NCBI RefSeq assembly: GCF_017939745.1
Contig: NZ_JAGKQQ010000001.1
Coordinates: forward strand, 4,402,001 to 4,466,000
Direction: 5' to 3'
Length of the DNA: 64,000 nt
Origin: Gemmata palustris
Lineage (GTDB): Bacteria > Planctomycetota > Planctomycetia > Gemmatales > Gemmataceae
The position numbers and the translations under genes are program-made. This document shows, one piece after another, positions 15,689-23,712 of the stretch (positions within the stretch are counted from its first letter, which is position 1; each line of letters begins with the position of its first letter). The notes under the pieces were generated by a model. It was not told the origin of the DNA. It saw only the letters and a program-made list of their open reading frames with translations, and made no database searches.

Positions 15689-15799
15689 CCCATTTTTGAC
15701 CCGAAAGTTGGAGGGGTACTGGAAGTGCTGCCGGTTCGCAGTCAGCAGGAGCGCGTTGTTCGCGAGTGCGATGGACGCGATCTTTTTGTTTACTGCTGA
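15689..15799 (-). pseudogene. C-terminal remnant of a VapC-type PIN toxin
   Basis: A stretch upstream of pckA reads NKKIASIALANNALLLTAN then R-x-H-F-x-x-x-P-x-x-x-V-x-N in one minus-strand frame. This is the familiar C-terminal pattern of VapC PIN-domain toxins (D-x-x-IA-x-A-x-A ... LLTAN-x-x-x-F). The N-terminal acidic active-site half and the antitoxin are absent, and the frame runs on into unrelated sequence. It is read as a decayed toxin-antitoxin locus, which is inference from this short match. Its GC content is lower than that of the flanks. Confidence 0.5.
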
Positions 15800-15829
15800 C
15801 CTCAAGAGAACTCGGGAGCCGCGCCTTGT

Positions 15830-16000
15830 AACGAGCCGCGACCGCCAGGGAGCGGGAGACACCACCGCACTCAAGTGATCTCATGGTAACTCGGGGAGCC
15901 GCGCCCCGCTCCCTGGCGGTCGCGGCTCGTTTGCCCGCAACACTCATGGTGTACCGGGATCAGGCGTCCACGCGCGCCGCGCTCTTGCGGTCACGGCTCG
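15830..16000. repeat. inverted REP/MITE-like repeat, GAGCCGCGACCGC family (copy 1)
   Basis: Perfect 26-base arms at 15830-15855 and 15906-15931 (AACGAGCCGCGACCGCCAGG... and its complement) enclose about 50 bases. A partial third arm (GCTCTTGCGGTCACGGCTCG) is at 15981-16000. The same family recurs at 40956-41012. It lies in the pckA 5' region, so it would be transcribed with, or overlap the promoter of, pckA. Confidence 0.8.
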
Positions 16001-16058
16001 CCCAACCCGCTACGATCCTGGAACGCGACTAACGTGATTGACGTTGAGCAGTTTCTGC

Positions 16059-16112
16059 AACCGGCAGTGGGGCCGGGGCACCCTCAGTGGAGCCCCGGCC
16101 CCACTGCCGGTT
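16059..16112. terminator. GC-rich hairpin downstream of the secreted-protein gene
   Basis: 20-base perfect arms, AACCGGCAGTGGGGCCGGGG and complement, with a 14-base loop. It starts 27 bases past the stop of the minus-strand gene 16139-17260. No T-run follows, so it is either a factor-assisted terminator/3' stabiliser or another dispersed palindrome. Confidence 0.55.
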
Positions 16113-16138
16113 ACGAAAGGTGCCGGACCGCTCGCCCC

Positions 16139-17260
16139 TTACTTCTTCGGTTGCGTGAGGAAGAACAGGTAGCTCGCGAAGTTGCGGTGCAGCGTCAGGT
16201 ACGCTTCTTCGTTCCCGGTGGTCGCAGCGGCGAACTGCACTTTGAACCGCGTCATGTGCTTCACGAGGTCCGCGACGGTCGTGCCCTCGGAGGCCCACTT
16301 CGGGTCGATCAGGCCGGTCGCCGCTTCGGTCTTCATGACTTTCAGCGCCCCCGTCATTTGTCCCAGGAACCGGTTCGCAGCGGTCGCGTCGTCCGCGGGC
16401 AGAGTCTTCACGATCGAAGCGAGCGCGGCTTCCGCTTTCTGGAGCGTCACTTCAAACTGATCTCGCTTGGTCGGGTCCACGGCCTTGCCTGCTTGCAGTC
16501 GCTCGGTCACCGCTGCGAAGTCCCGGGTCAGAGCGATGCGGTCGTCTTTCAGAGCCGCGTTGTCGAACGCAGCCGGGAAATCCAAGCTGGTCGCACGCCG
16601 CGCGAGATTCAGCGTGTCGGCCGCGTCCGAACCGCCGAACCGCACATCATCGAGCAGCATGTTCGGCACGAACGCGGACGACCGCGCCCCGGCCTTCGCC
16701 TCAGCCTTCACGATCGCCGCGAGCAGTTCGTTAAGCGCCTCACCGGACAGCACCCGGGCTCGTTCGGCCGGGGTAAGGGCCGGGAACCCTTCGGGCATCG
16801 GTGAGCTGCTTTCGATCACAGCGGGCGCGACCGGCTTCTCGCCGACAACCGCCTTCGAGGTAGCTGGGGGCACCTGTGCCGACATCGCACGCTGGGCACG
16901 CATCAGGTCGCGTTGCGCTTCCAGTGCGACGTTCGGGCGCACGCCCATTGTGCTGTACGAGGAACCCACGGCCTGGGAGTAGATCGCCGGGTACGCGGGC
17001 GCCACCGACCAAACCGGGTTCACACCGTAATAGTAACGACTGGTGGATAGAGTCGTGGTTCCGAGTGGCCCCTGCAGGTTCAGGAACGTGTTGCTCTGAT
17101 AGCGGTACTGTGGCACGTAGAAGAACGGGTTGAACGACGGCACGATGACCGGCACCGGTCCGAAACCGGAGGGGCGCGGACCAAACTGCGCGGAGGCCGT
17201 TGCGGGGCTGAATGCTAAACCCGCACTGCCGAGGATGATAAGAGCCGTGAGCCGGATCAT
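16139..17260 (-). CDS. secreted protein of unknown function
   Basis: 373 residues with a clear signal peptide (MIRLTALIILGSAGLAFSP, cleavage near ATASAQF). Residues 25-105 are rich in Pro, Phe, Tyr and Ser (FGPVPVIVPSFNPFFYVPQ), as in many planctomycete surface proteins. The C-terminal two thirds are helical and contain a block repeated in style (LNELLAAIVKAEAKA, VTLQKAEAALASIVKTLP). No catalytic motif is seen. It is a monocistronic gene between a hairpin and a short intergenic region. Confidence 0.8.
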   Translation of the reverse strand: MIRLTALIILGSAGLAFSPATASAQFGPRPSGFGPVPVIVPSFNPFFYVPQYRYQSNTFLNLQGPLGTTTLSTSRYYYGVNPVWSVAPAYPAIYSQAVGSSYSTMGVRPNVALEAQRDLMRAQRAMSAQVPPATSKAVVGEKPVAPAVIESSSPMPEGFPALTPAERARVLSGEALNELLAAIVKAEAKAGARSSAFVPNMLLDDVRFGGSDAADTLNLARRATSLDFPAAFDNAALKDDRIALTRDFAAVTERLQAGKAVDPTKRDQFEVTLQKAEAALASIVKTLPADDATAANRFLGQMTGALKVMKTEAATGLIDPKWASEGTTVADLVKHMTRFKVQFAAATTGNEEAYLTLHRNFASYLFFLTQPKK

Positions 17261-17404
17261 AGTAGCACCGTTCGTTGACCCGAGGAGTGAAGGCGGCGGC
17301 TCCGTCGCACGCTAACGGTAATTCGTTTAAGTAGGGCCAATCTTACACAATTTTCGTGTCTTGGTTTTATTCTCGCAGCACCCGACCAACGATTCAATCT
17401 CGGG

Positions 17405-18403
17405 TCACGTTGGCGAAATCACGATTTTCCCCGAAAGCGTCCCCGCCTTACGGATCGTGTTGTCCTCCTGCAACTGGTGTGCCCGTGCCGTTTCCGCCAG
17501 TGGGAACCGCGCACCGACAAGTGCCTTCACCACGCCTTTGGCCATCCACCGAGCCATATCATCTGCACAGGTCTGCTGTTCCGTCGTGGTCATGTTGAAC
17601 ATCGCGAACCCGAGCAGCGACAATCCCTTCACGTAGAAGGGTCCGTTCGGGAACACCGGACGCGCAGCGCGCCCCGCCATGACAACAACGCGCCCGCGCG
17701 GGGCCATCGCCTCCACGGTCTTGTCGAGGTCCGAGGGCGGGAGCGTCTCGAACCACACATCAACGCCCGCACCGCCCGTAATCTCTTTCAGGCGCGCCCC
17801 AACGTCTTCGGCTTTATAATTGACGACCCAGTCGGCCCCGAGTTCACGCGCGATTTGTGCTTTCTCATCACTCCCGACGGTGCAAACGACCCGTGCCCCG
17901 ACCGCCTTCGCCATCTGAACGACCATTGATCCGACGCCACCGGTCCCGCCGTTGACGAACACGAACTCCTTGGCCTGCAGCTTCGCGCGGTGAAACAGCC
18001 CCAGGTGTGCGGTGATCCCGGTAAGGGCCGCGGCCGCGGCCTGTTCGTCCGAAACACCTTCCGCGATGGGGTACGCCCACTTCTCATCGGTACACACGAA
18101 CTCCGCGCAAGTCCCCTGTCGGCCGAGCACTCCCTGGTTGCTCCCCCACACGCGAGCGCCCGGTTTGAACCGCGTCACGCCCGACCCCACGGCCTCGACG
18201 ACGCCGGCGAAGTCGGTCCCGGTAATCGCGGGCTTGGGGAACGGCATGGGCGCGAGTCCGCCGCGAATGTACGTATCGAGTGGGTTGATGGCCGCGACCG
18301 TCACCCGCACCAGGATCTCGCCCTCTTTGGGTTCCGGGGCGGGCAGGTCACCGACGCGGATCACGTCGGGCGTTCCGGTCGTGTCGAAGAACGCGGCTTT
18401 CAT
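17405..18403 (-). CDS. zinc-independent quinone oxidoreductase-like protein (MDR superfamily)
   Basis: 332 residues from ATG 18401-18403; upstream in-frame sequence to 18826 lacks family similarity. It has a GroES-like N-terminal domain with INPLDTYIRGG and ITGTDFAGVVEAVG, and a Rossmann domain with NGGTGGVGSMVVQMAKAVGARVVCTV (NADPH-binding AxxGxxG-type). The zinc ligands of alcohol dehydrogenases are missing, so it belongs to the NADPH:quinone reductase (Qor) branch of the medium-chain dehydrogenases. The substrate is unknown. It is divergent from phhA, 154 bases apart. Confidence 0.9.
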   Translation of the reverse strand: MKAAFFDTTGTPDVIRVGDLPAPEPKEGEILVRVTVAAINPLDTYIRGGLAPMPFPKPAITGTDFAGVVEAVGSGVTRFKPGARVWGSNQGVLGRQGTCAEFVCTDEKWAYPIAEGVSDEQAAAAALTGITAHLGLFHRAKLQAKEFVFVNGGTGGVGSMVVQMAKAVGARVVCTVGSDEKAQIARELGADWVVNYKAEDVGARLKEITGGAGVDVWFETLPPSDLDKTVEAMAPRGRVVVMAGRAARPVFPNGPFYVKGLSLLGFAMFNMTTTEQQTCADDMARWMAKGVVKALVGARFPLAETARAHQLQEDNTIRKAGTLSGKIVISPT

Positions 18404-18557
18404 AGTTCGGCCCGTCTGTTTGGAAGAAGAAGCGTACCGACGTTGGCAGAAGCTGGGGGCGAAGAAATCCCCGCGCTCCGATAGCATAAAGACCGGGGGC
18501 ACTGCGGTCACGGGTGCCCCTTCGCACATCACGTCTGCCAGTTCGCGAGGTGCAGCC

Positions 18558-19457
18558 ATGAACGAACCACCGAACACGCTCGTCGAGTACGGCGCGGTCA
18601 TCGACGCGCACCAGATGGTCGAACCGCTCGACACGACCGAACTGGAGCTCGAACCCGGGCACCCCGGCGAACACGACGCGGAATACATCGCCCGGCGGAA
18701 AGAACTGTTCGCGCTCACCCGCAAGCACCGGCTCGAAAAGCTGGGGCCGCCGTTCGTGGCGTACACGCCCGAAGAAACGCGGATCTGGCGCGAGGTCTCA
18801 CCGAAGCTCGACGAACTGCACCGCAAGTACGCTTGCGAGATTTACTTGCGTGCGAAGGACGATCTCGCGATCACGCAGGCCGAGATCCCGCAACTGAAGA
18901 CCCTGAGCGAGCGCGTGCAGCGCGAGACGAACATGCACCTCGTCCCCGCGGAGGGGGCGCTCCCGTACCGCACGTTTTACGAATACATCGCCCGGCGCGG
19001 GTTCCCCGTCACGCAATTTATCCGGCACGGGTCGCACCCCGAGTTCACGCCGGAACCGGACATGATCCACGACTGTCTGGGACACGTCCCCCCGCTGATG
19101 AACCAGGACTACGCGGAGCTGCTCACGCTCATCGGGAAGGCCGCGGCCACCACGCCGCACGGCGAACAGGTGCTCGCGCTGAAGCGCTTTAGCTGGTTCA
19201 GCATCGAGTTCGGGCTGATCGAGGAGCGCGGTGAAACGAAGGTGTTCGGCGCGGGTATCCTTTCGAGTACGGGCGAGATCCCGCACGCGCTGTTTTCGCC
19301 GAACGCGGCCCGGCGACCGTTCGTCACGGAGACCGTAATCGCCACGGACTACGACCCGTCGCAGATGCAGAAAGACTTCTTCATTGCCCCGTCGCTACCA
19401 TTTCTGCGCCGGGAACTGGAGTCACTTGTGCGCCGGTTCGGTATCTCGGCGCTGTAA
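18558..19457 (+). CDS. phhA: phenylalanine-4-hydroxylase (aromatic amino acid hydroxylase)
   Basis: 299 residues from ATG 18558, preceded by GAGGTG. It is the catalytic domain of the pterin-dependent aromatic amino acid hydroxylases with no ACT domain. The iron ligands are the two His in MIHDCLGHVPPL and the Glu in WFSIEFGLIEE. It converts phenylalanine to tyrosine and so feeds the tyrosine-degradation genes that follow (hpd, FAH-type hydrolase, hmgA). No pterin-4a-carbinolamine dehydratase gene is in the window. A palindromic repeat separates it from hpd. Confidence 0.93.
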   Translation: MNEPPNTLVEYGAVIDAHQMVEPLDTTELELEPGHPGEHDAEYIARRKELFALTRKHRLEKLGPPFVAYTPEETRIWREVSPKLDELHRKYACEIYLRAKDDLAITQAEIPQLKTLSERVQRETNMHLVPAEGALPYRTFYEYIARRGFPVTQFIRHGSHPEFTPEPDMIHDCLGHVPPLMNQDYAELLTLIGKAAATTPHGEQVLALKRFSWFSIEFGLIEERGETKVFGAGILSSTGEIPHALFSPNAARRPFVTETVIATDYDPSQMQKDFFIAPSLPFLRRELESLVRRFGISAL

Positions 19458-19467
19458 ACAAAGCTAT

Positions 19468-19569
19468 TTCACCGCAGAGGGCGCTCGGGGGCGTAGAGAG
19501 AAGTACCGCGCGGTACTCTCGAACTCTGCTGATGTTCTCTCCGCGCCCTCTCGTGCCCCCTGCGGTGAA
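19468..19569. repeat. inverted repeat between phhA and hpd
   Basis: Imperfect 35-base arms, TTCACCGCAGAGGGCGC... at 19468-19502 and its complement at 19535-19569. In the middle (19504-19517) is a perfect 14-base palindrome, GTACCGCGCGGTAC. It belongs to the 'CACCGCAGAG' type of intergenic repeat. It could attenuate or process the phhA-hpd transcript. Confidence 0.75.
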
Positions 19570-19587
19570 CCCTCTTTGGATTAACTC

Positions 19588-20688
19588 ATGACAGACATTC
19601 CCCTTCGCAAGATCGACCACGTGCGGTTCTTCGTCGGCAACGCGCGCCAGAGCGCGTTCTTCTACCGCAACGCATTCGGGTTCGACGTCGTCGCCTACGC
19701 CGGCCTCGAAACGAAGGTGAAGCACGAAGCCGGGTACGTGCTGAAGCAGGGCGAAATCACGTTCGTGCTGACCTCGCCGCTCTCGGACAAGCACCCGGAG
19801 AGCCAGCGCCTCGTCACGCACGGCGACGGCGTGATGGACATCGCGCTCGACGTCCCCGACGTGCGGGCCGCCTACGACGAAGCCCTGAAGCGCGGCGCTA
19901 CCGGCGTGAGGGCGCCGGAGGCCCTCGAAGACGAGCACGGCGTGTTCGAGACCGCGAGCATCCAGGCGTATGGCGACACCACGCACACGTTCGTCAACCG
20001 CGACCGGTACCGCGGCGTGTTCGCGCCGGGCTTCCACCCGATCGCCCCGGAGCGCTACCACCCGAGCACCGCGCGCCCGGTCGGGTTCGCGGCCATCGAC
20101 CACATCGTCGCGAACGTCGAAGAGGGGAAGATGAACGAGTGGGTCGAGTTCTACCGCAAGGTGCTCGGCTTCAACCAGCTCGTGTCGTTCGACGACAAGG
20201 ACATCAGCACGGAATACTCGGCGCTCATGTCGAAGGTGGTGCAGAACGGCACGGGCCGTGTGAAGTTCCCGATCAACGAGCCGGCCCAGGCGAAGCGCCG
20301 CAGCCAGATCGACGAGTACCTCCAGTATTACGGCGGCCCCGGGGTGCAGCACATCGCGCTCATCACGGGCGACATCGTGAAGACGGTCCGCGCGATGCGG
20401 GCGAATGACGTGTCGTTCCTCCGCGTCCCGCGCACGTACTACGACGACCTCACCGCCCGCATCGGCAACATCAAAGAAGACCTGAACGAACTGGCGGAAC
20501 TCGGCATCCTCGTGGACAAGGACGACGAGGGCTACATGCTGCAGATCTTCACGAAGCCGGTCGCGGACCGCCCGACGCTGTTCTTCGAGGTGATCCAGCG
20601 CCGCGGATCGAAGAGCTTCGGCAAGGGCAACTTCAAGGCACTGTTCGCGGCGATCGAGCGCGAACAGGAGTTGCGTGGCACTCTGTGA
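19588..20688 (+). CDS. hpd: 4-hydroxyphenylpyruvate dioxygenase
   Basis: 366 residues, the normal bacterial length. Two glyoxalase/VOC-fold halves are visible. The iron-binding residues lie in the C-terminal half: His in AAIDHIVANV, His in PGVQHIALIT and Glu in TLFFEVIQRRG. The C-terminal gate helix is GSKSFGKGNFKALFAAIEREQ. It converts 4-hydroxyphenylpyruvate to homogentisate, the substrate of the hmgA product encoded 3 kb downstream. The following Uma2 gene begins 3 bases after the stop. Confidence 0.97.
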   Translation: MTDIPLRKIDHVRFFVGNARQSAFFYRNAFGFDVVAYAGLETKVKHEAGYVLKQGEITFVLTSPLSDKHPESQRLVTHGDGVMDIALDVPDVRAAYDEALKRGATGVRAPEALEDEHGVFETASIQAYGDTTHTFVNRDRYRGVFAPGFHPIAPERYHPSTARPVGFAAIDHIVANVEEGKMNEWVEFYRKVLGFNQLVSFDDKDISTEYSALMSKVVQNGTGRVKFPINEPAQAKRRSQIDEYLQYYGGPGVQHIALITGDIVKTVRAMRANDVSFLRVPRTYYDDLTARIGNIKEDLNELAELGILVDKDDEGYMLQIFTKPVADRPTLFFEVIQRRGSKSFGKGNFKALFAAIEREQELRGTL

Positions 20689-20691
20689 GGC

Positions 20692-21267
20692 ATGATCGTG
20701 AGCAACACAACAACCAAGCGCCTAACAAGCGCCGACTTGTTCGCACTACCGCCGAGCAAGAAGGTAGATCGCTGGCTGTTCCAGGGCGAACTTCGAGAAA
20801 GCAAAGTGACTAAACGCAACCCGAACCACGCCGCCGCGGTAATGACCATCGGCGTACTGCTTGGTATTTGGCTCGCCAAACAACCAAAGCCTCGCGGGAA
20901 GCTCTACGGCGGCGAGGCGTACTTCCGGATCCGTCAAGATCCGGAAACGAATGTCGGAATTGATGTCGCACTCGCGACCCCGGAACAAGCCGCGGCAGTA
21001 AAGAAGAAATCGACGTTCGTGGACGGCGCGCCGCTGCTCGCGGTCGAAGTATTGTCCCCCAACGACAAGCACCAAGACATCGTCAACTCCATTGAGGAGT
21101 ACCTCGACTGCGGTGTGAAACAAGTCTGGATTGTGGACACCACTACGGAGGCGGTGACCGTTCACCGAGCGAATGCCGAACCCGTTATGTACACACGCTC
21201 TCAGGAACTACCCGGCGGCGCCGACCTGCCCGGCTTCGTGTGCCAAGTCGCCGAAATCTTCGAGTAA
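20692..21267 (+). CDS. Uma2-family (DUF820) restriction endonuclease-like protein
   Basis: 191 residues. Uma2 landmarks are NPNHAAAVMTIGVLL (helix before the core), NVGIDVALATPEQ (the Asp of the PD-(D/E)xK core), LLAVEVLSPNDKHQDI (core Glu) and IEEYLDCGVKQVWIVDTTTEAVTV. The fold is nuclease-like, and the biological role is unknown even though the family is hugely expanded in planctomycetes and cyanobacteria. Codon use is more AT-rich than in hpd and the FAH-type gene, which suggests a later insertion between them. It ends 5 bases before the FAH-type start. Confidence 0.88.
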   Translation: MIVSNTTTKRLTSADLFALPPSKKVDRWLFQGELRESKVTKRNPNHAAAVMTIGVLLGIWLAKQPKPRGKLYGGEAYFRIRQDPETNVGIDVALATPEQAAAVKKKSTFVDGAPLLAVEVLSPNDKHQDIVNSIEEYLDCGVKQVWIVDTTTEAVTVHRANAEPVMYTRSQELPGGADLPGFVCQVAEIFE

Positions 21268-21272
21268 CGCTC

Positions 21273-21986
21273 ATGACCGCTCCCTTCCCCGTCGCGTCAC
21301 TGAGAGACTTCTACGCTTTCGAGCAGCACGTGAAGACGTGCCGCGGGCACCGCGGGCTGGACATGGTGCCGCAGTGGTATCAGGTGCCCGTCTTCTATTT
21401 CTCGAACCCGGTCGCGATCATCAGCAACGGCGACCCGGTCTGGGCACCCAAAGGGAGCGCAGCGCTCGATTACGAACTGGAACTCGCGTGCGTCGTCGGG
21501 AAACCGGCCCGCGACCTACCCGCTGATGACTCCGCGTTGGAGTGCCTCGCGGGGTTCACCATCATGAACGACTGGAGCGCGCGTGATATTCAGCGCGCGG
21601 AAATGGCCGTCGGCCTCGGCCCGTCCAAGAGCAAGGATTTCGCGACCTCGCTCGGACCACGGATTGTCCCGGTTTCCGAACTACGCGACGTCTACCGCGA
21701 CGGCCGACTCCACGTCGAGATGACCGCGACCGTTAATGGCAAAGAGTATTCGCGCGGCAACGGCGGTAGCATGTACTGGACGTGGCCGCAAATCCTCGCC
21801 CACGCGAGTCGCGACACCGAACTGAAGCCCGGCGACGTGATCGGCAGTGGCACCGTCGGCACCGGCTGCATTTTGGAACTGACACCCGAAGTCGTGGGCG
21901 GTTGGCTAAAGCCCGGCGATGTGGTCGAACTCACGATCGAGCGCCTCGGCATCTTGTGGAACCCCGTTGTGGAGCGCCCGACATGA
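21273..21986 (+). CDS. fumarylacetoacetate hydrolase-family protein
   Basis: 237 residues from ATG 21273. It is the FAH C-terminal catalytic fold: LDYELELACVVGK (metal Glu pair), GFTIMNDWSARDIQRAEMAVGLGPSKSKDFATSLGPRIV (metal Asp and Lys/Arg of the family core) and GDVIGSGTVGTGC. The short length fits the FAHD/HpcE-like branch, yet the position between hpd and hmgA makes fumarylacetoacetate cleavage to fumarate and acetoacetate the natural role, which is inference from context. The stop overlaps the start of the next, disrupted gene (ATGA). Confidence 0.85.
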   Translation: MTAPFPVASLRDFYAFEQHVKTCRGHRGLDMVPQWYQVPVFYFSNPVAIISNGDPVWAPKGSAALDYELELACVVGKPARDLPADDSALECLAGFTIMNDWSARDIQRAEMAVGLGPSKSKDFATSLGPRIVPVSELRDVYRDGRLHVEMTATVNGKEYSRGNGGSMYWTWPQILAHASRDTELKPGDVIGSGTVGTGCILELTPEVVGGWLKPGDVVELTIERLGILWNPVVERPT

Positions 21987-22158
21987 CGTACCCCGAACAC
22001 TTCGCCGCACTCGTGAGTCGCGATTCCGCACTCGGCGAACAGGTCGCGCCGCTCCGGAACCTCGAAGCGATTCTGAAGTGGGCGCCCGGCGCCGGCATCC
22101 CGTTCGCGGGCATCGACCTCGTGCAACAGGACGAGTACAGCTACGACCTGTACCTCCC

Positions 22159-23416
22159 CAGTAGTTTCAAGGCGTTGCGTTGGTTGTAAGTGTATTGTGT
22201 GGCAGGGTAATACATCGTGTGCGTGGGTATCGTGAGCGGATCCGTTGCGTGAGCCAGTCGAGCATCTCGGCCAACGGGAACTGGGCGACCCAGGCGGTCG
22301 GCGCGAGCCCGCGTGCCCGAGCGATCCGGAGCGTCAGGTACACCCACACCTGGCGCAACAGCAGGGCCACGCCCTCGAGCAGCAACCGGTACTCGGGGTT
22401 GGTGCTGGTGGTCCACCCGCGGGCCTGGTTCTTCTGCCGATAGCTGGTCTCGATCCCGAACCGCTCTCGGTACCGCCGGCGCCCCAACCGAGCCCGGTTC
22501 GCCTCCGACACGGCGGTCGCATCGCCCCACCCGCGGAACGCGTACACCCGGGCGTGCGATTCGCCCTTCCGTTGCCACACGAGCACCCGAGTCGATACCG
22601 CCTTGCGGCTCTTCTCGGTGACCCACTCCATGGTGGTGATGGTGCCGTGGGGTTGGGTGTAGCTGGCGTTGCGGCGGTTGGTACCGGTGCCCTTCTTGCG
22701 CATCGGGACCGTGTAGCTCAGGTTCCGTTCCTGCAACAGCAACAGGGTCTCCCCGCTGTCGAACCCGGCGTCCAGAACCACCCCGCGGACCGTGAGCCCG
22801 CGGGCCGCCACCTGGTCCAGAAGGGTCTGCACCTGCTGGTGCGGCTTGGTTCCTTTCGTCACGCTCATCAGCCCCACGGTGTACCGCCGGTGCTTGTGAA
22901 TCAGTACCCCGGTGGCGTACGCGTGAAAGAACGAGGTCCCGGCCTTCTTGGGTCCGCCGATGATCCCCGGGGTGCTGCGATCCCCATAAAAGGGGACGTA
23001 ATGCACATCGATGGCACACGTCCACCGGCGCCTCCGGTCCCGGCGCGTGAACCCCGCCACCTGGTGAAGGGCATCCACCAACCGGGCCGTGAGTTGGTCC
23101 CGGGAACCCCGGTTGGCGTGCATCGCCTGTCGCGCGGTCTCGTGGGAGAACCCGAAGTACCGGGTCACTACCGCGAACAACGTGCGGGTGGTGCCCGCGA
23201 TCAACAGCACCAGGTCGAGCAACTGGGTGCGCGTGACCGACCGCTTGTAGTCGGTCCAACCCAGGGCCCGTTCCAACGTTCGGCGCGTCAGTGCGTGGAC
23301 CACCGCCGGGGTGATCGTAGAGTAACCACGTCGCATGGGAGGCTCCCGTTCAAGTGCCTGAGAACCTTGAACTTAGGAACTCCCATGCGGCACTGCCAAA
23401 TCACTTGAAACTACTG
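22159..23416 (-). mobile_element. complete insertion sequence, 1258 bp (ISH3/IS4-like)
   Basis: Terminal inverted repeats CAGTAGTTTCAAG at 22159-22171 and its complement at 23404-23416, flanked by a 4-bp direct repeat TCCC (22155-22158 and 23417-23420). One transposase gene fills the element. Excising the element and one TCCC restores the reading frame of the host gene, which confirms both ends. The intact transposase and ends suggest recent arrival. A 4-5 bp target duplication fits the ISH3 family, though the family call is tentative. Confidence 0.9.
22167..23336 (-). CDS. DDE transposase of the insertion sequence
   Basis: 389 residues. A probable catalytic triad is the Asp of TCAIDVHYVPFYGD, the Asp of GVVLDAGFDSGE and the Glu of ERFGIETSYRQKNQ; the last has the Y/R-x-x-IE-x-x-YR signature of IS4-clan transposases. 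The long N-terminal helical part (VLLIAGTTRTLFAVVTRYFGFSHETARQAM) would bind the ends. The stop codon lies within the left terminal repeat. It is oriented against the tyrosine-catabolic genes, so readthrough transcription could be antisense to the disrupted gene. Confidence 0.9.
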   Translation of the reverse strand: MRRGYSTITPAVVHALTRRTLERALGWTDYKRSVTRTQLLDLVLLIAGTTRTLFAVVTRYFGFSHETARQAMHANRGSRDQLTARLVDALHQVAGFTRRDRRRRWTCAIDVHYVPFYGDRSTPGIIGGPKKAGTSFFHAYATGVLIHKHRRYTVGLMSVTKGTKPHQQVQTLLDQVAARGLTVRGVVLDAGFDSGETLLLLQERNLSYTVPMRKKGTGTNRRNASYTQPHGTITTMEWVTEKSRKAVSTRVLVWQRKGESHARVYAFRGWGDATAVSEANRARLGRRRYRERFGIETSYRQKNQARGWTTSTNPEYRLLLEGVALLLRQVWVYLTLRIARARGLAPTAWVAQFPLAEMLDWLTQRIRSRYPRTRCITLPHNTLTTNATP

Positions 23417-23614
23417 TCCCGCTCCCGGATTCGCGCTGGCTCGTCTTCGGCGTGTCGTGATTCGGTGAACTGGCGGCGGTCGCCGTCTGGGATCACCGCC
23501 CGAGTGCGGACGAACTGCTCGCCCGGCGGGTCGAACGGGGCTGGAAGCCGACGTGCTCGCTGCTCAAAGCGGGGCCGACGATTCTGGGCCACGCGGCCCT
23601 TCTCAGTCAAAAGC

Positions 23615-23694
23615 CGTAAGGTCGCAAGTCGTAAGATCCAAAGACCGAAACGGCAGATGCTTTGGACCTTACGACTTGCGACCTTACGACCTTA
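23615..23694. repeat. inverted word repeat, CGTAAGGT family (copy 1)
   Basis: 29-base arms at 23615-23643 and 23660-23688, built from 7-8-base words (CGTAAGGT, CGCAAGT, CGTAAG; right side CTTA-CGACTTG-CGACCTTA), with an extra CGACCTTA unit after the right arm. It overlaps the stop of the IS-disrupted gene and ends 19 bases before the hmgA start. A one-sided member of the family is at 34543-34570. Confidence 0.75.
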
Positions 23695-23712
23695 CGACGA
23701 GGGCAGACAGAC

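Larger units (their letters stand above)
21983..23619 (+). pseudogene. small conserved protein gene interrupted by an insertion sequence
   Basis: The 5' part starts at ATG 21983, overlapping the FAH stop, and reads MTYPEHFAALVSRDS... to 22158. Removing the IS (22159-23416) and one TCCC copy rejoins the frame exactly (...YDLYLP|LPDSRWLVFGVS). A TGA at 23458-23460 then interrupts the same frame, which continues with good coding character (FGELAAVAVWDHRPS... to TAA 23617-23619). The original product was therefore either 71 residues or, if the TGA is a later mutation, about 124. The family is unrecognised. As it stands the gene encodes a 68-residue fusion ending inside the IS at 22189. Confidence 0.8.

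Noticed and set aside
18404-18826. N-terminal extension of the quinone oxidoreductase
   Set aside because: The extra Ser/Arg-rich residues overlap the phhA coding region on the other strand and precede the conserved family start MKAAFF.
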